DNA of 64,000 nt from Hemileia vastatrix (taxonomy: Eukaryota > Basidiomycota > Pucciniomycetes > Pucciniales > Zaghouaniaceae): positions 19,573,501 through 19,637,500 of the forward strand of contig JASXTE010000016.1 in the NCBI GenBank assembly GCA_030280995.1. Direction: 5' to 3'. A model generated the notes under the pieces. It was not told the origin of the DNA. It saw only the letters and a program-made list of their open reading frames with translations, and ran no database searches. The translations under genes and the position numbers were made by a program. This document shows positions 42,051 to 53,811 of the stretch, piece by piece; the first letter of the stretch is position 1, and the number at the start of each line of letters is the position of its first letter.

Positions 42051-44384
42051 TAGAAATAAAAAGAAACAGAAAAGAGAAGAAGGCATATAGTTTTATCATG
42101 AATATTTGTTAAATTTTCTTGTTTTATTTTTATTTTTATTGAAATTCATTTGTTTAAAAGGAAAATTGAAATTGAGAGAAAAAGAAAATTATCAGTTTTA
42201 TTTAATTTAATTTAATTTATTTTAATTTAATTTGAATTTATTTTGTTTTGAAGCTTTTAGTTTAATTTTAGTAGTTCAGATAAAAGAAGAGAAAAAGAAA
42301 AAAGTTGTTTTTAGAGAAACTTTTAAAATAAAGAAAATGTGTTTTGAAAATAAAATTTTATAGAAGAAAAAGAAATGATTTAAATAATGAAACTTTTTCA
42401 GGTTTGAAGATAAATGAAAAAAAGATGGTTTTGAGATGTTTTGTTAAGATGTTAAAGCGTTGAGAATTTTTTAGGTAGAAAAAAAAGAACAACAAAATTA
42501 AGAAAAGGAAATTTTTTCAATTTTAACTGGATGTGGTAGAATTAAGAAATTAAATTGGGATTGATTAATAAGAAAGAAAGTTGAAGAGAGATGAAAAAAT
42601 AATTTGGTGTAATAAAAGTTAGAAAGAGAAAAAGGAAAGTTTATATTTGTGGTCAATTTATTTTGATTTATTTATTTTATATTTATTTTATTTGATATGA
42701 TTTTTAAATTTTATTTTATTTTAATTTTAATATTCAATACATTTGGATTTAAACTTTAGTTTGTTTCAATTGTTTAGGGTTTATAAAGGAAAAAAATGTA
42801 AAGAAATTAAAAAATTGAATTAAATGTAAAAAATTTAAGGAATGAAAATTAAGTTTAAGGTTTAGATTTTTTAGGATATGTTAAATGAAAAGATTTTGAA
42901 ATTTCAGGAGGGTTTGAAAAACTAATGTCTGGTTCCCAAGAAAATTTATTTGAGTAATTGAATTAGCCCTCTCATTCCACAATGTATTAAAGCTTCCCCT
43001 TGCATCTTTTTTGATAAAGAATATGACTTACTTCCCACTCTATATGATCTTCTACTTTGGATGGTTCCAGAGGGTGTTGGTTCTTTCCCAATGTGGCAGC
43101 CTAAAGATTTTTATGGCACTAAGGCTTATTAAAAAAGGGTTTTTGGAGCTGATTATAGGGATTGGAAAATTCAATCTGTTTTTATAATTGTTTATATTGG
43201 AAAGAAGGGTTGTTAAAAATGGTTTAAAAGGGTTAATTCTATGATTCAAGATTTAATAATTAATTAAAAAATAAAAAATAAAAGTATAGGTATGAAAGGG
43301 TATGAAAGTTAAAGGTACAAGTCTCAAAAACATTTAAGAAATTTTTTAGAAATTTTCATATTTTTCTTCCATTTTTAATAATTTTATAAATTATTTTTGA
43401 TTTTTTTTGATTTTATATTATTTTTCTAAATTTGACAATTTTTTATTAGATGAATAGGGCTTCAAAGACTACAAAAATTAGATGAGCTTATAAAGGAGAA
43501 GTAACTCTATCATGTTTACTTTTTTTGGATTTTTTATTAGTTTTTTAAGGTTCTAATTGAGTCTGGAAGTCTTTAAAAGCCCCATACAAACTCCTGCAAT
43601 CTCTGGACAAACTCCGGGATTCTCTAGCAGGTGAAAAGAAAGCACATGACATAATATGCATATAAATCCTATAAGCTCAAATTTAGAACATTATCAGAAA
43701 ATACAGAATTAATCTTAACAAATAACAAAAACCATCATTATTTTACATAACAAATTATAAAATTGTAATACCATTATAAATATAACACTTTTACAAAACA
43801 TATTATAAATTTCACTGAATAATTTAGTGATATATATGTATAGAGTAAAATTATGAAGGTCTCAACTTCAAGAACTTTTTTTCAAAAACTAATTCCAATA
43901 AAAGATAAAAGCTTTATAAAAACATATTTTTATAATCATTTAAATAATGTTTCTGAATAAATCTTCACTGTTGTGTTTCTTTCCATCATTATAAAGAACA
44001 CTCATTCTATATCACAACACTGTTAATAAAAAATAGTTTATTGGTAATTCTATATCAAGAAGAGTTTTTAGCTTAGTAAATTGTGAACTCTTTTTTTACT
44101 TAAATGGATAGGGTTTATTTTGGTTTATTCAACTCCCTTGGATTCTTCATACTGCAAGGTGACTTGTAAGAGTCTTTATACTTTGGTTGCACCCAAAATG
44201 GGGCTTGAATTTTTTATATTTTAATCAATTATACTTGGTACTTGGACTTGCTTAGCCTGAAAGAGGCTTAATTGAAAAATGCCTATATTCATTTAATGGT
44301 TTAATCATATACTTTTGGGATGTCTTTTGCTGCTGAATCAGGTGTTTCTCTTCCTGTAAATGTGTTTTGGTAAACATCTCACAG
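42051..44384. other. AT-rich region with one possible exon remnant
   Basis: Mostly A/G- and T-rich DNA without ORFs. 42985-43200 (+) reads PCIFFDKEYDLLPTLYDLLL, VPEGVGSFPMWQPKDFYGTK, stop, RVFGADYRDWKIQS, which looks like decayed coding sequence of unknown family. Nothing else recognised. Confidence 0.4.
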
Positions 44385-45642
44385 TAATTCAGCAAGATTG
44401 CAGCTCACAGAAAGCGCAATAAAAGGGTTTGTCCAGTAGTATGGCTACAAAAGGGCAACAAAGGGGGTTTTGATAGCGTAGAAAAGGTAAAATCTTTGAG
44501 TTCAGTTCTTTTTGTTTGTATTATGGATTTATGAGCCACGGCAAGAAGAAGGTCAGGGTAAGTAAATTGCAGACTAAAAGACAAGGAAAATATGGTATGT
44601 ACTTGAAAGAGTCATGGGCTGCTCTAGACACATGATATGGATTTACAAGGAAGCAACACAGATAGCATGGAGTGTACGCTTAGATAGTAGCCATTTTTTT
44701 AGGTGAAGCTATGCCTTCCCATGAAGATGAAAAACACGTGAGAGAAAGAAGGCAGGGCTAGGAAGGCAAAAAGGTTGCAATTAGTGCTCAAGACAAAGAT
44801 AATAAGGATAAGACTTGAGATAAGAAAGTCATTTTATGAAGCGCAAAGTTTTTCACAATTAGTGGATACCCATATTTCTAGTGTGGGTTATTGAAATAGG
44901 GATGAAAGGTGGTGCAGTACCAATTATTTAGTCAGGGATCTCAGAAAGCATAGGGTATGTACAAAAAAGGTAGTGTGTTTTAGCGCTAATGGCTGTACTT
45001 CCATAAAATTTTCAGGGGCAATTGGAGCCAAAAACCATACTTAAAGATGTAAATAGATCTTTCAAATACTTAGATACTGTGTGATATGCTTCTATTAGTG
45101 CTGAACTTGTGTAGGAAAACCCATAGTGCAAGGAAACATAGAAAAGGGGTGCTGAAAATACAAATGTATATAAGCACTTGTAAATAGCAGAGATGTGTGT
45201 GTGAGTTAGTAAATAAGAACAATAGATATTTTTAATATTGAAAGATTAGATATATTGTACTTTTTTTTTTAAATATTGGGTGTGCATACCAGAAGTAGAA
45301 CTTTAGAGTTTTTTTAGTTCTACAGTAAGGATATTATTAGACAGAGCGCTTCAAGAGGGAGTGAATGAAAATATTAGCACTTCTGAGAATATATCTAGCC
45401 AGAAGTTTGATTGCTTATATTAAATTATCCTATTCTTTTTTCTTTAAAAAGACCTCTAAAAGTTATTCTACTTTCTACTCCATAGTAAAAATAAATAACT
45501 ACACTCACAATACATGCTTACACGGTCTTTAAGTATCATAGTGGAAGGCGCTTTATTTTTAAAATTGGATATAGAAAGGAGAACCAACCCATTTTGGAAT
45601 ATTTTCTATAGCTTAGTATTATAGAACTTTTTTTTTATAAAA
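44385..45642 (+). repeat. Family-C 5' LTR of C1 (3' part)
   Basis: Aligns with 55845-57105: GCAGCTCACAG, GGATTTATGAGCCACGGCAAG, TAGCGCTAATGG, GGGTGTGCATACCAGAAGTAG blocks. The 5' part is replaced by unrelated DNA to the left. Confidence 0.7.
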
Positions 45643-45643
45643 T

Positions 45644-45657
45644 TGGTGTCCCAAAAG
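45644..45657 (+). promoter_or_regulatory. Candidate primer-binding site of C1
   Basis: TGGTGTCCCAAAAG right after the LTR end. A GTAAGT follows at about 45675. Confidence 0.4.
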
Positions 45658-45877
45658 TGGCAGCCAGATTGTAAGTATGGTTATTCTTTTCTTTTTTAGG
45701 GTTTTGTCAAAAATGACATAATTGAGCTGGCTCTTCAAGGGAAGAGTATTAGGCTGTACAACAAGTTTATTGAGCCACTATAATAGGATATCTTAGGGCT
45801 TTATCAAAAGAATACAGTCAATATAAGCTTTTAGTTCTTATAATTTTGTTAATAATTATAGTAGTTAAAAAGATATA

Positions 45878-46500
45878 ATGGATCCTAAAGCTACTATGTC
45901 TAAACTCGCTCAGGAGAGGGAAAAATTTCCTAACTCTACAGAATCAATTCTACCTAGTTTTTTGACAATTATTAGGTGCAAGGATGAAAGCTTGCAACTT
46001 ATGGGGATCAACACTCAAAAGCTTTTGAGGAGGTTTGAGCAAGCAGAAGAAGTACATGGGGCATCAGATTATGACATGGTGCATCAAGTGTTATTCTTTT
46101 TTGCAAATGAATGTAAATATTGATCTAGAAAAACTGGATGTTCAAAAGAAAGGCGACTTGATGGTGTTAAAAGAGAAAATTTTAAGAAAATGGCCTAAAC
46201 TTACTGAAGAAACTAGGTATACAATCCAAGACCTGGATTTCTTGGTGAATAAGACAAAGGCTAGAGGGGGTATCAGAGACCCTAAATATTTTAAAAATTT
46301 TCAACAAGAATTTGATCAGGTTGTAGATTATTTGGTCAGTGACAAGGATTTTAGTGATACTAGTGTGTCATTACCTTGGTTTTGTGAGGTGCTAGCGCCT
46401 TAGTTCAAAGATTGGGAGAAAAGGAGTCTTGATAGCAAAGGAAAACTGGTTAGAAAGAGGAATAGGGGTTATAAGTATTCAGGGTTAGAGGAATTGGAGA
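45878..46500 (+). pseudogene. Gag-like N-terminal part of C1
   Basis: Starts MDPKATMSKLAQEREKFPNS; a frameshift near 46110 moves to the frame LEKLDVQKKGDLMVLKEKIL, RKWPKLTEETRYTIQDLDFL, FQQEFDQVVDYLVSDKDFS, with TAG at 46401, then FKDWEKRSLDSKGKLVRKRN. Helical, capsid-like composition and position before the knuckle support Gag. Confidence 0.6.
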
Positions 46501-46528
46501 TGGCTGTGGAAGCAGAAATGAAGCTTCT

Positions 46529-46906
46529 TTGGGTAGAGCGCAAGCAGCTAGGGTTTCTTTACAGGATGTAGAGGTAATAGAGGTTTCACCTAGTACTGGA
46601 TCACCTTCCTCAGCCTCAACTTCAAAAGTTAAGGCAACATCACATGATTCAAATTCTGTAATGGCAAGAATTAAAGAGTTGGAGAAGAAGTTGAGTGGAG
46701 CAGCTAAACCCAAGCCTAGATTAACTCCTCAACCACTTCATTTTTCTTCAATGATATTTTATTTTTGTGGTAAAGAAGTTCATACAAGAATGAGGTGTAA
46801 TGTGCTTGAAAAAGATAAAGAAGATAAAGTCATTTTTGAAGAGTGTACAGTGCTGATGTTAGAAAATTGGACAAAACTTGTTATGGATAAGAATAAAGGG
46901 ATGTAA
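46529..46906 (+). pseudogene. Gag zinc-knuckle region of C1
   Basis: Ser/Ala-rich linker, MARIKELEKKLSGAAKPKPR, then FYFCGKEVHTRMRC, a CCHC knuckle whose first Cys is Phe. Ends TAA at 46904. Confidence 0.6.
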
Positions 46907-47593
46907 GCCAAGGTCATCAATCATATTAATAAGAAATATATGGAGGAAAAGTCTAGTAAAGGCAAGGAGCTTGTGGAAAAAAACTCAAAGTCAGTAAATT
47001 TTGCAGTTAATTGTGCTATATTAGATTTCAAGCTCAAAGGGGGAGAAATTTCAGAGCCACTCACTACAGCTTGATTGAAGATGTTTTCAGCAAAGAATAA
47101 GAAAATGGATCTGCTAAATTTTAGTAGGCTAAGAAGGGCTAGCACCAAGTATGCAAATCCTGAAGATATTGAGGAAGTAGGTTATACTACAAGAGAGAAT
47201 ACACCAATACCACTTGAGAATGTGGAAATGGAAGATGATTCTTCAAACAAAATGGAATATTATATGGATCAGTGTGTTGAAGAGCAACCATTAAAGGAGC
47301 CAGAGGTAGTTCAGAAAAGAGCAGTACCAGAAGAAGGGATACCAGGAGCTAAACACAATACTCCAAAGAATCTGCAAGGTAGGCCCAAAGCTGGAGCAAA
47401 GGGGACTGAACCAAAATGGAGGATTCAGTGCCCGGTTCATGCGGAGTATCTCAGGACAGCTGAAGAATTAATTTTAGAATGTCTTAAAGTAACAGTTTCA
47501 GTGCCATTGGGGGTGTTAACAGCAGTAGCGCCAGTTGTAGCAAATGGCTTAGAAGATAAATTCAGGAAGAAAATAGTTTCAAATTTTGTTTAG
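46907..47593 (+). pseudogene. Linker region between Gag and protease of C1
   Basis: ORF 47075-47593: acidic, with RASTKYANPEDIEEVGYTTR and EYLRTAEELILECLKVTVSV followed by GVLTAVAPVVANGLEDKFRK. In related family-C elements this precedes the protease; no domain named. Confidence 0.5.
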
Positions 47594-47673
47594 TATGACA
47601 TGGAAGAACATCATTTCAATCAACTGTAGGACTACCAAGGGTACCACATTATGCAGGGCCATTAGGATACTTA

Positions 47674-48153
47674 ATGGTTATGATTAATGGGAAGATGATC
47701 AGAGCACTGGTAGATACTGGTTCTCAGATTAATGTAGTTTCAGCAGAGGATGCTGTTGATTTAGGTTTTCCAGTAAAAGATGGCAAAGGAATCGTTTCAG
47801 GTATTGGAGGAGGTAGGTTACTGGCTATAGGGGTAGTTGAATACATCAAAATGTGGGTTGCAGGAGCATTGAGAGACCTACAATTTTATGTTTCTATGGG
47901 TGTAGTTAAACCAGTTTTGGGAACAACATTTCAAATGAATTATTTAGTGAAAATAGATTATTGCTTTAATAAAACCATAGGAATCAGGATTATGGGTGAT
48001 GATGGAATTCCAGTGACACAAGTTTTGGCAGCGCCCAAGGATGGTGGCTGGGAAACTAAGTATGTTGGATCAGTTAGCTTAGAGAAAGAAAGAGAGTTTT
48101 TTGAGGAGGAGGAAAATGAGCATCCACAAGGGTGGCAAAAATCTTTTAGTTAG
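47674..48153 (+). pseudogene. Retropepsin of C1
   Basis: MVMINGKMIRALVDTGSQIN has the DTG active site, then GIVSGIGGGRLLAIGVVEY (flap-like) and VKPVLGTTFQMNY. Locally intact 159 codons within a broken polyprotein; a stop at 48151 ends it. Confidence 0.75.
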
Positions 48154-48518
48154 GGGCTGGAATTCTAGGTATTACTATCTCCCAGAGTAAGAGGAGCCCA
48201 GATAGTGATCAGTCAATCCATAAAGGGATACGTAAAGTGGGGCTCCATAGGTGTCTTGGTAATACTACTATAGAGTGTATTTTGCCTTGAATTTTTAATC
48301 CTTTGCAGAGGCTGTGCTATCAAAAATACTGTTTGACTCACCATTAACAAAGTTTCTGCTAGAATTTAAGCCTACAAGTAGGATAACCATAGAGAGAATT
48401 CAGATGGTTAATTTCGGACCAGAGGATTGGTTGTTGCAGGAAGAAAGAATTTTAGTTGTTGCATGTTATGGTACTTAGGGAAAAAGCTATTTGATTTTCA
48501 GAAGAAGAAAGAGTCTTT

Positions 48519-49480
48519 TTGAAACACTCTTATGCGAAACCTTATATTGTTCCAGATATACCTCATGCGCCATGGAAAAAGAAAGTGTTTTCTATACCAG
48601 CGGCAATAAGGAAAGAATATACGGAACTAATTAGGGAAAGATTAAGGTATGGCTTGTATGAAAAATCAATGTCTAGCTACTCTAGTCCAGTATTTTTTTT
48701 CTTCATACATAATGGAAAGTTAAGGGTTGTTCATGATTTGAGAGAGATGGACAAGGTTATGGTTAAGGATGCAGGATTACCACCAATGCCAGAGAAATTT
48801 GTGGAATCTTTTGCAGGAGGAGCACATTATGGATTTGGGGATATAATGGGAGGATAAAATTAGCATGAGTTTTATATATTGTCAAGACCCATTACTATGT
48901 TTGAAACTCCACTGGGGCACTTTAGGTTAACCAGGTTACTGCAGGGCGCTACAAACTCAGTGGCAGTTTATCAGGTGCAGATGATGTCAATATTACAGGA
49001 TGAAATTTCAGAATATGTAGAAATTTTCATCAAAGTTGGTGTTATAAAGGGGCCAATAACTGATTATGATAGGGATGTTCAAGAGGAGAACCCATAAATT
49101 AGGAGGTTTATTTGGAAATATGCTTTTACTCTTGAAAGGGTACTATTTAGGATAGAAGAGGATGGTTTGATGGTCTCAGGGAGAAACTTTCTTGTTGCAT
49201 ACCAGCACTAGATATTTTTTGTCATGTCATATGTATGAAGGGAAGAATCATTGCAGAAAATCAGAAAATAAAGGTGCTCACATGGTGAAGACCAAGAAAC
49301 ACTACAGAAGTTAGGGGGGTTCTAGGTATTTGTTCCTACTTGAGAGTTTTTATTTGTGATTTTGCCTTGTTATCTTCACTATTAAGGCATTAGACAAGGT
49401 AGGATATTGTATGGGATTGGACAGAGGAATGTGAGGAATCCTTTGAGTTATTAAAAAGGAATGTAGGAAAAGAAATTCTC
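48519..49480 (+). pseudogene. Reverse transcriptase of C1
   Basis: KHSYAKPYIVPDIPHAPWKK, IRERLRYGLYEKSMSSYSSP, GKLRVVHDLREMDKVMVKDA, HYGFGDIMGG, stop, then SRPITMFETPLGHFRLTRLL, QGATNSVAVYQVQMMSILQD and EYVEIFIKVGVIKGPITDYD. The active-site DD of this lineage (FIDDG in C2) is KV here, so the enzyme is dead. Downstream ILCRIEEDGL-like and ...GVLGICSYLRVFICDFA segments follow with stops to 49480. Confidence 0.8.
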
Positions 49481-50314
49481 TTGAAGAAACTAGAATATGA
49501 GCCAGGAGCTGGAAATATTAATCTAGTGGTAGATTCAACTGTGTCTGCAGTAGGCATAGTTATGATGCAAGAAGACAAGGAAGGAAATAATAGGCCTGTC
49601 CTTTATGAGTCAAAGACTTTTATCAAGGTGCAGTCAAGGTACTCTAAATCTAAGTTGGAGTTGTGTGTGGTTTCAAAGTATTTGAAAAAGTTGCAATTAA
49701 TGCTTTGAGGGTAAAATTTTGAGTTTCAGGTTGATTCCCTATCATTGGTACCAGTGATCAGTAGTCCAAGATTACCAGAAGCTCCAAAGACTATGTGTGT
49801 GGCACAGATTAATTTATTCTCTTTTGATTTAATCCATAATCCAGGAAAATCTTTCAAAATTCCAGATTCTTTGTTGAGAAGGCTTTTGTGTGAAGAAAAT
49901 TTGGAGGCAGAAGAATTTGAAGTAGATAAAAAGTGGATAAACCATATAGACTATCGTTATCAAAGGTTTAGGGATAAAGGCGTCTGCAAAGACATAAAAA
50001 TAATGGCCGACATCAGTGAATACATAAAACCAACAAATAGCATCCAGAAAGATGTTAAACTATCATTGTTTTCTAGGAGCGTTCGTAATGAAGTTAAGCA
50101 GAAAAGGTTTAAGTATGATTTAATTTATAGGAAATATCATGAGAAGACAAATGTACAAGGGTTAGATGTTAAAGCCAACATGGTGACAAGAAGAGCACCA
50201 GATGAAATGGCTCAAGATTCATATGGAAATGACTCAATCAGCAGTCAAGAAGATGATTTCATATCAGAAAATAGAGCATTAATTGAGCACTCAGCTGACC
50301 AAGTGGATTGGTGA
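49481..50314 (+). pseudogene. RNase H and linker of C1
   Basis: INLVVDSTVSAVGIVMMQED (Asp of the first RNase H strand), RPVLYESKTFIKVQSRYSKS (Glu), stop and frame change near 49708, then QVDSLSLVPVI, QINLFSFDLIHNPGKSFKIP and a charged linker to TGA at 50312. Confidence 0.75.
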
Positions 50315-50479
50315 AAGGAGTATCTAGAAGGGAATAGTAAAATGGAAAATTGTGATGAAGACACACAGTTAAAAATAGGGAAGCACACTAAAGACAACTT
50401 TATTAAGGATGAAAGGGTATGGAAAGAACACTCTTCTACACTGAAATTTATCATAGTGGAGAGAGGCAGAAAAGAAAGA

Positions 50480-51540
50480 CTCTCAGAGAATTGCATGAAA
50501 ATCTAGGACATAAGGGTTAAGATGAAACTTATTGAAGATTTAAAGAAAGGTTCCGGTGGCCTAATATGAGAGTAGAGGTCAAGGATTGATTTCAATCTTT
50601 CCTAGAATTTCAGCTTAGGAGTTACAAAAAGACTAAAGAGAAAAAAGAGAAAAACAGGTGAAGACACTATTTTTGGAAGAATTAGCTTAGATGAAGGTCA
50701 CATAAAAGAAGAATGCTTTAAGTACTTGTTAGTAGCCAGGGATGATCATTCAGGATGGGTTAAGGCAGCACCATTTGTAAACCTTAAAGCAAGTAATGTA
50801 GCTGAATTTTTAAAGAAGGAATGGGTGTATAGATATGGTGTGATGAAAATGGTAAATGTGGATGGGGGAGCTGAATTTCCTGGTGAATTCCAAGAAATTG
50901 TTAAAGGGATTGGCACTAATATTTGAGTTTGAACACCATACTATCCAGAGGCAGAAGGAATTATTGAGAGAGGGAATCAAGTAATTAAAGATGTGCTTGT
51001 TAAGCTATGTGGAACTAATGGGCTAAATGGAAGTGTTATTTGCCTTTAGTATTATTTTCAGATTGGATTTCATTAAAATTTACAACAGGTTTTTCACCTT
51101 ATGAGCTCATGTTTGGTCAAAGGGAAGTATTACCTATTAATTTGGAAGCTGGATCTTTCTAGGATGCAATCGGGATCAAGTGCACTCAACTGAAGACTTT
51201 ATTTTAGCAAGAGTAGAAAAGCTTGAAAGGAAGAGTGAGCTCATGAAAAAGGAATATGAAAGAATGATGCAGATTAGGAACAAATCAGAGAAATATTGGG
51301 ATGAGCGCTTAGTGCACAGATTAAGGGAGCCATTAAAACCAGGGGATTTGGTATTGGTATACAGTAGAAGTCTTGAAAGTCAATGGGGAAATATTTTTTC
51401 AGAAAGATGGAATGGTCCTTATAGGATCAGAAAACAGATATCTGGAGGATCTTACTTACTGAATGAATTGGATTGTACTGAATGGAAATGACATGTAGCT
51501 GCCAATCAGATCAAAGGATTCTACCCAAGAGGGATATAAA
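50480..51540 (+). pseudogene. Integrase of C1
   Basis: Zinc region RLRELHENLGHKG (HxxxH), CxxC lost; core VARDDHSGWVKAAPFVNLKA (first Asp), YGVMKMVNVDGGAEFPGEFQ (second Asp), YPEAEGIIERGNQVIKD (Glu), then ELMFGQREVLPINLE and C-terminal EKYWDERLVHRLREPLKPGD and GPYRIRKQISGGSYLLNE. Multiple stops. All three acidic residues still readable. Confidence 0.8.
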
Positions 51541-52687
51541 TAACATTAGAATTACCTCCAGGATGAGGATAAAATAACAACAAAGTTTGAAATTTTATAT
51601 GCTCCAAAAAGAGTATAAACTATCATTATAATTTTTTTGGGAAACTATGTGAGGCTATGACACAGCTGTGACAGGTAGGGCCCAAGAATTAATGATGAGA
51701 CTATGGCTGAATAAGCAGTTGGTATTAGCCCTCAATATAGATTTATGAATGGTAGAATTATGGTCATCAGAAGAGACATGAAGAAAGGGGTGAACTAGAT
51801 AGAGGAAAAGCTGTCTGGGAAAATCAGAATGCTACTTTACACTTAGCAGAAAGCACACAATTTAGCTGAAGAAGATTGGAAGATGGCGTGCCCAAACAAA
51901 TTTAGGCAATTTTTTCATGAAAGGTCTCAATGATGAAGTTAAACTGTGGGATTTAAAAATTTTTAAAGATAGGAGAGGGAAAAAGAGCAATTACTCTCTA
52001 GGTACAGTTTATGGGGGTAAAAGGCAAGTGCATTTCAAAGCGCTACACACTTTACTCATGATTTTTTAGGAAAAATTATGAGTTTATGGTAGTTATGAAT
52101 GTTAATGAAAATCATAGTTTAAAGAAGAAACTATGTACAAGTGCTAAAGTAACGGCAATAATCAGAAAGGAAAGTGAAGAAGAAATATTAAGACTAATTG
52201 GAGTCTTCTTCAAAACAACTAGGGAAATTTTCCACTCTTCTGGCATATAAAGTTTTTGAAATCCACAAGAAAACCAGGAATAGAAGTGGAACTAATTTTT
52301 TTCATCAACTGATTGATGATTTCTATATGATTATAGCGGGTCTTCAATTTGTTATCTGAGAATGCAGGAGCACGATTGAAGGAGAATGACATAGCATCAT
52401 AAATGAGATGAAGGTGCAAAAATATTCACATGGAATGGTCAAAAGGAAAGGGTTGAGGAACCCATACTAAGGAAATGGATTTGGTAAAACCTTAGGATAG
52501 AGTAATATCAGGTATAATTAATTAAGAAAAATATGATAATGAAATTACTTGCTAGTAAATTTGAAGGGGGCATGGAAGGAGAAAGCACTCTTACAAAATT
52601 GGGCACAAATGTAGAGGAAGATTGCATGGAAAAGTCTTGTTTGAAGGAAGAACATTATTCTGACTTGGGTTGAATGAAGATTTCTTG
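51541..52687. other. 3' non-coding region of C1
   Basis: AGAGTATAAACTATCA near 51610 is shared with C0. Plus strand has no gene. A minus-strand 66-codon ORF (52219-52419) may belong to the antisense unit described next; it is followed by a hydrophobic stretch in another frame. Confidence 0.4.
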
Positions 52688-52993
52688 TCAAGATTTTACA
52701 GGAAGAGACACACTATAAATGGGTAAGGTTTCATTAGAAGGTAAAGTAGCACTAGTAGGTCTAGCTAGTAAAGTAGGAGCACTGGATGTATCTCCAGGAG
52801 GAAACTGTACCAATTCATTAGGCAATGAAGTATAAGTGTAGGAAAAGGTACAAGTGTTATGGTAAGTGAAGCAGCTATCACAGGCAGGTCTAAAGGAAGC
52901 ATAACCAAAAGTATTAGAGAAAGTACAGTTAAAATTACAGTGAGGGGAAAAGCTGCAAGCTTGATCTCTAGGTAAGGTACAATATTGGGTCAT
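52688..52993 (-). CDS. Antisense cysteine-rich ORF in C1, function unknown
   Basis: 101 codons, MTQYCTLPRDQACSFSPHCN, eight Cys in the first 50 residues (YC, AC, HC, NC, AC, SC, TC pattern, mostly spaced 3-9), then a Ser/Pro/Leu-rich tail. A TATAAATAGG lies about 60-70 nt upstream of the ATG on the same strand (53050-53060). No signal peptide is evident on this frame; the neighbouring frame upstream (53244-52996) has a hydrophobic stretch (LFLLLFILLL) but is separated by a stop. I do not recognise a family. It could be a captured small gene or a chance ORF in old repeat DNA. Confidence 0.3.
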   Translation of the reverse strand: MTQYCTLPRDQACSFSPHCNFNCTFSNTFGYASFRPACDSCFTYHNTCTFSYTYTSLPNELVQFPPGDTSSAPTLLARPTSATLPSNETLPIYSVSLPVKS

Positions 52994-53048
52994 GTCTAAT
53001 TAGATTTTTGAGCGTGCTGGGTTTGGATAAGGAGTGAGCATAGAATAC

Positions 53049-53058
53049 AAGGCCTATT
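53049..53058 (-). promoter_or_regulatory. TATA-like motif for the antisense ORF
   Basis: Minus strand TATAAATAGG inside CCTATAAATAGG, upstream of ATG at 52993. Confidence 0.3.
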
Positions 53059-53811
53059 TATAGGCGCTATACAGATACAAGTGAAGGAAGTTCCAGATGG
53101 TATCAAAGTAGGGATGCTACTCAGCAGAAGAATAAAGAGTAACAAGAATAATTGGGAAAAGGTTAGCGCTAAAGAGTGCAAGATCTTGGGAAGGTCTAAG
53201 TTTACTTTAAGCATATCAGGTTGAAGAGGATATGGAACTAACAAATTGAGATATGTGGTAAAATGTTTATGGTCTCAAGGTTATTTCAGAAGGAGTCACG
53301 AAAGAAGATTCACAGAAGAGATTTTATTATTCCTAAGAATTTGTAAGATTCACTCACTCTCACAGAATAATCATGAGTAATATCTGGCAACACATTAATT
53401 TTTAAGGGAAAATAATTGTATATTACAAGGCAAAAATAATAAAAAAATAAATAATAAGATGCACTATTTACATATTGCTACAACAAAGAATAACTCAAAA
53501 TTTGAAAGAAAATTTTTTCTGAAGAAATAAAGGAAAATTAGCATTAGAATAGTGAATAAGAAAAAGGAATAAAGCTTATTTTAACATCTATCAAGAAAGG
53601 TGTACTCCCAGTCACTATAAATATTGTTATATGTCAAATTTAGGGTTTCTACTAGGGTGACACAATTTCAAACATCCTGCTTGTCAAGTGCTGGAGTGTT
53701 TTTGAGGTGAGTAAATACTGCCTTGAAAGAATTGTTGACACAATCAACAGTGCGGTAATAAGAAGCCTCAACCACTCAATTTAGGACTTGCCCATCTTGA
53801 GGGCAAGGTTG

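Larger units (their letters stand above)
45658..53744 (+). mobile_element. Family-C Gypsy-like element C1, internal region
   Basis: Gag, protease, RT, RNase H and integrase occur in Ty3/Gypsy order on the plus strand, all broken. A 3' non-coding part (51540-53744) carries an antisense ORF with its own TATA motif. The 3' LTR would be the one starting near 53745. Confidence 0.75.
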
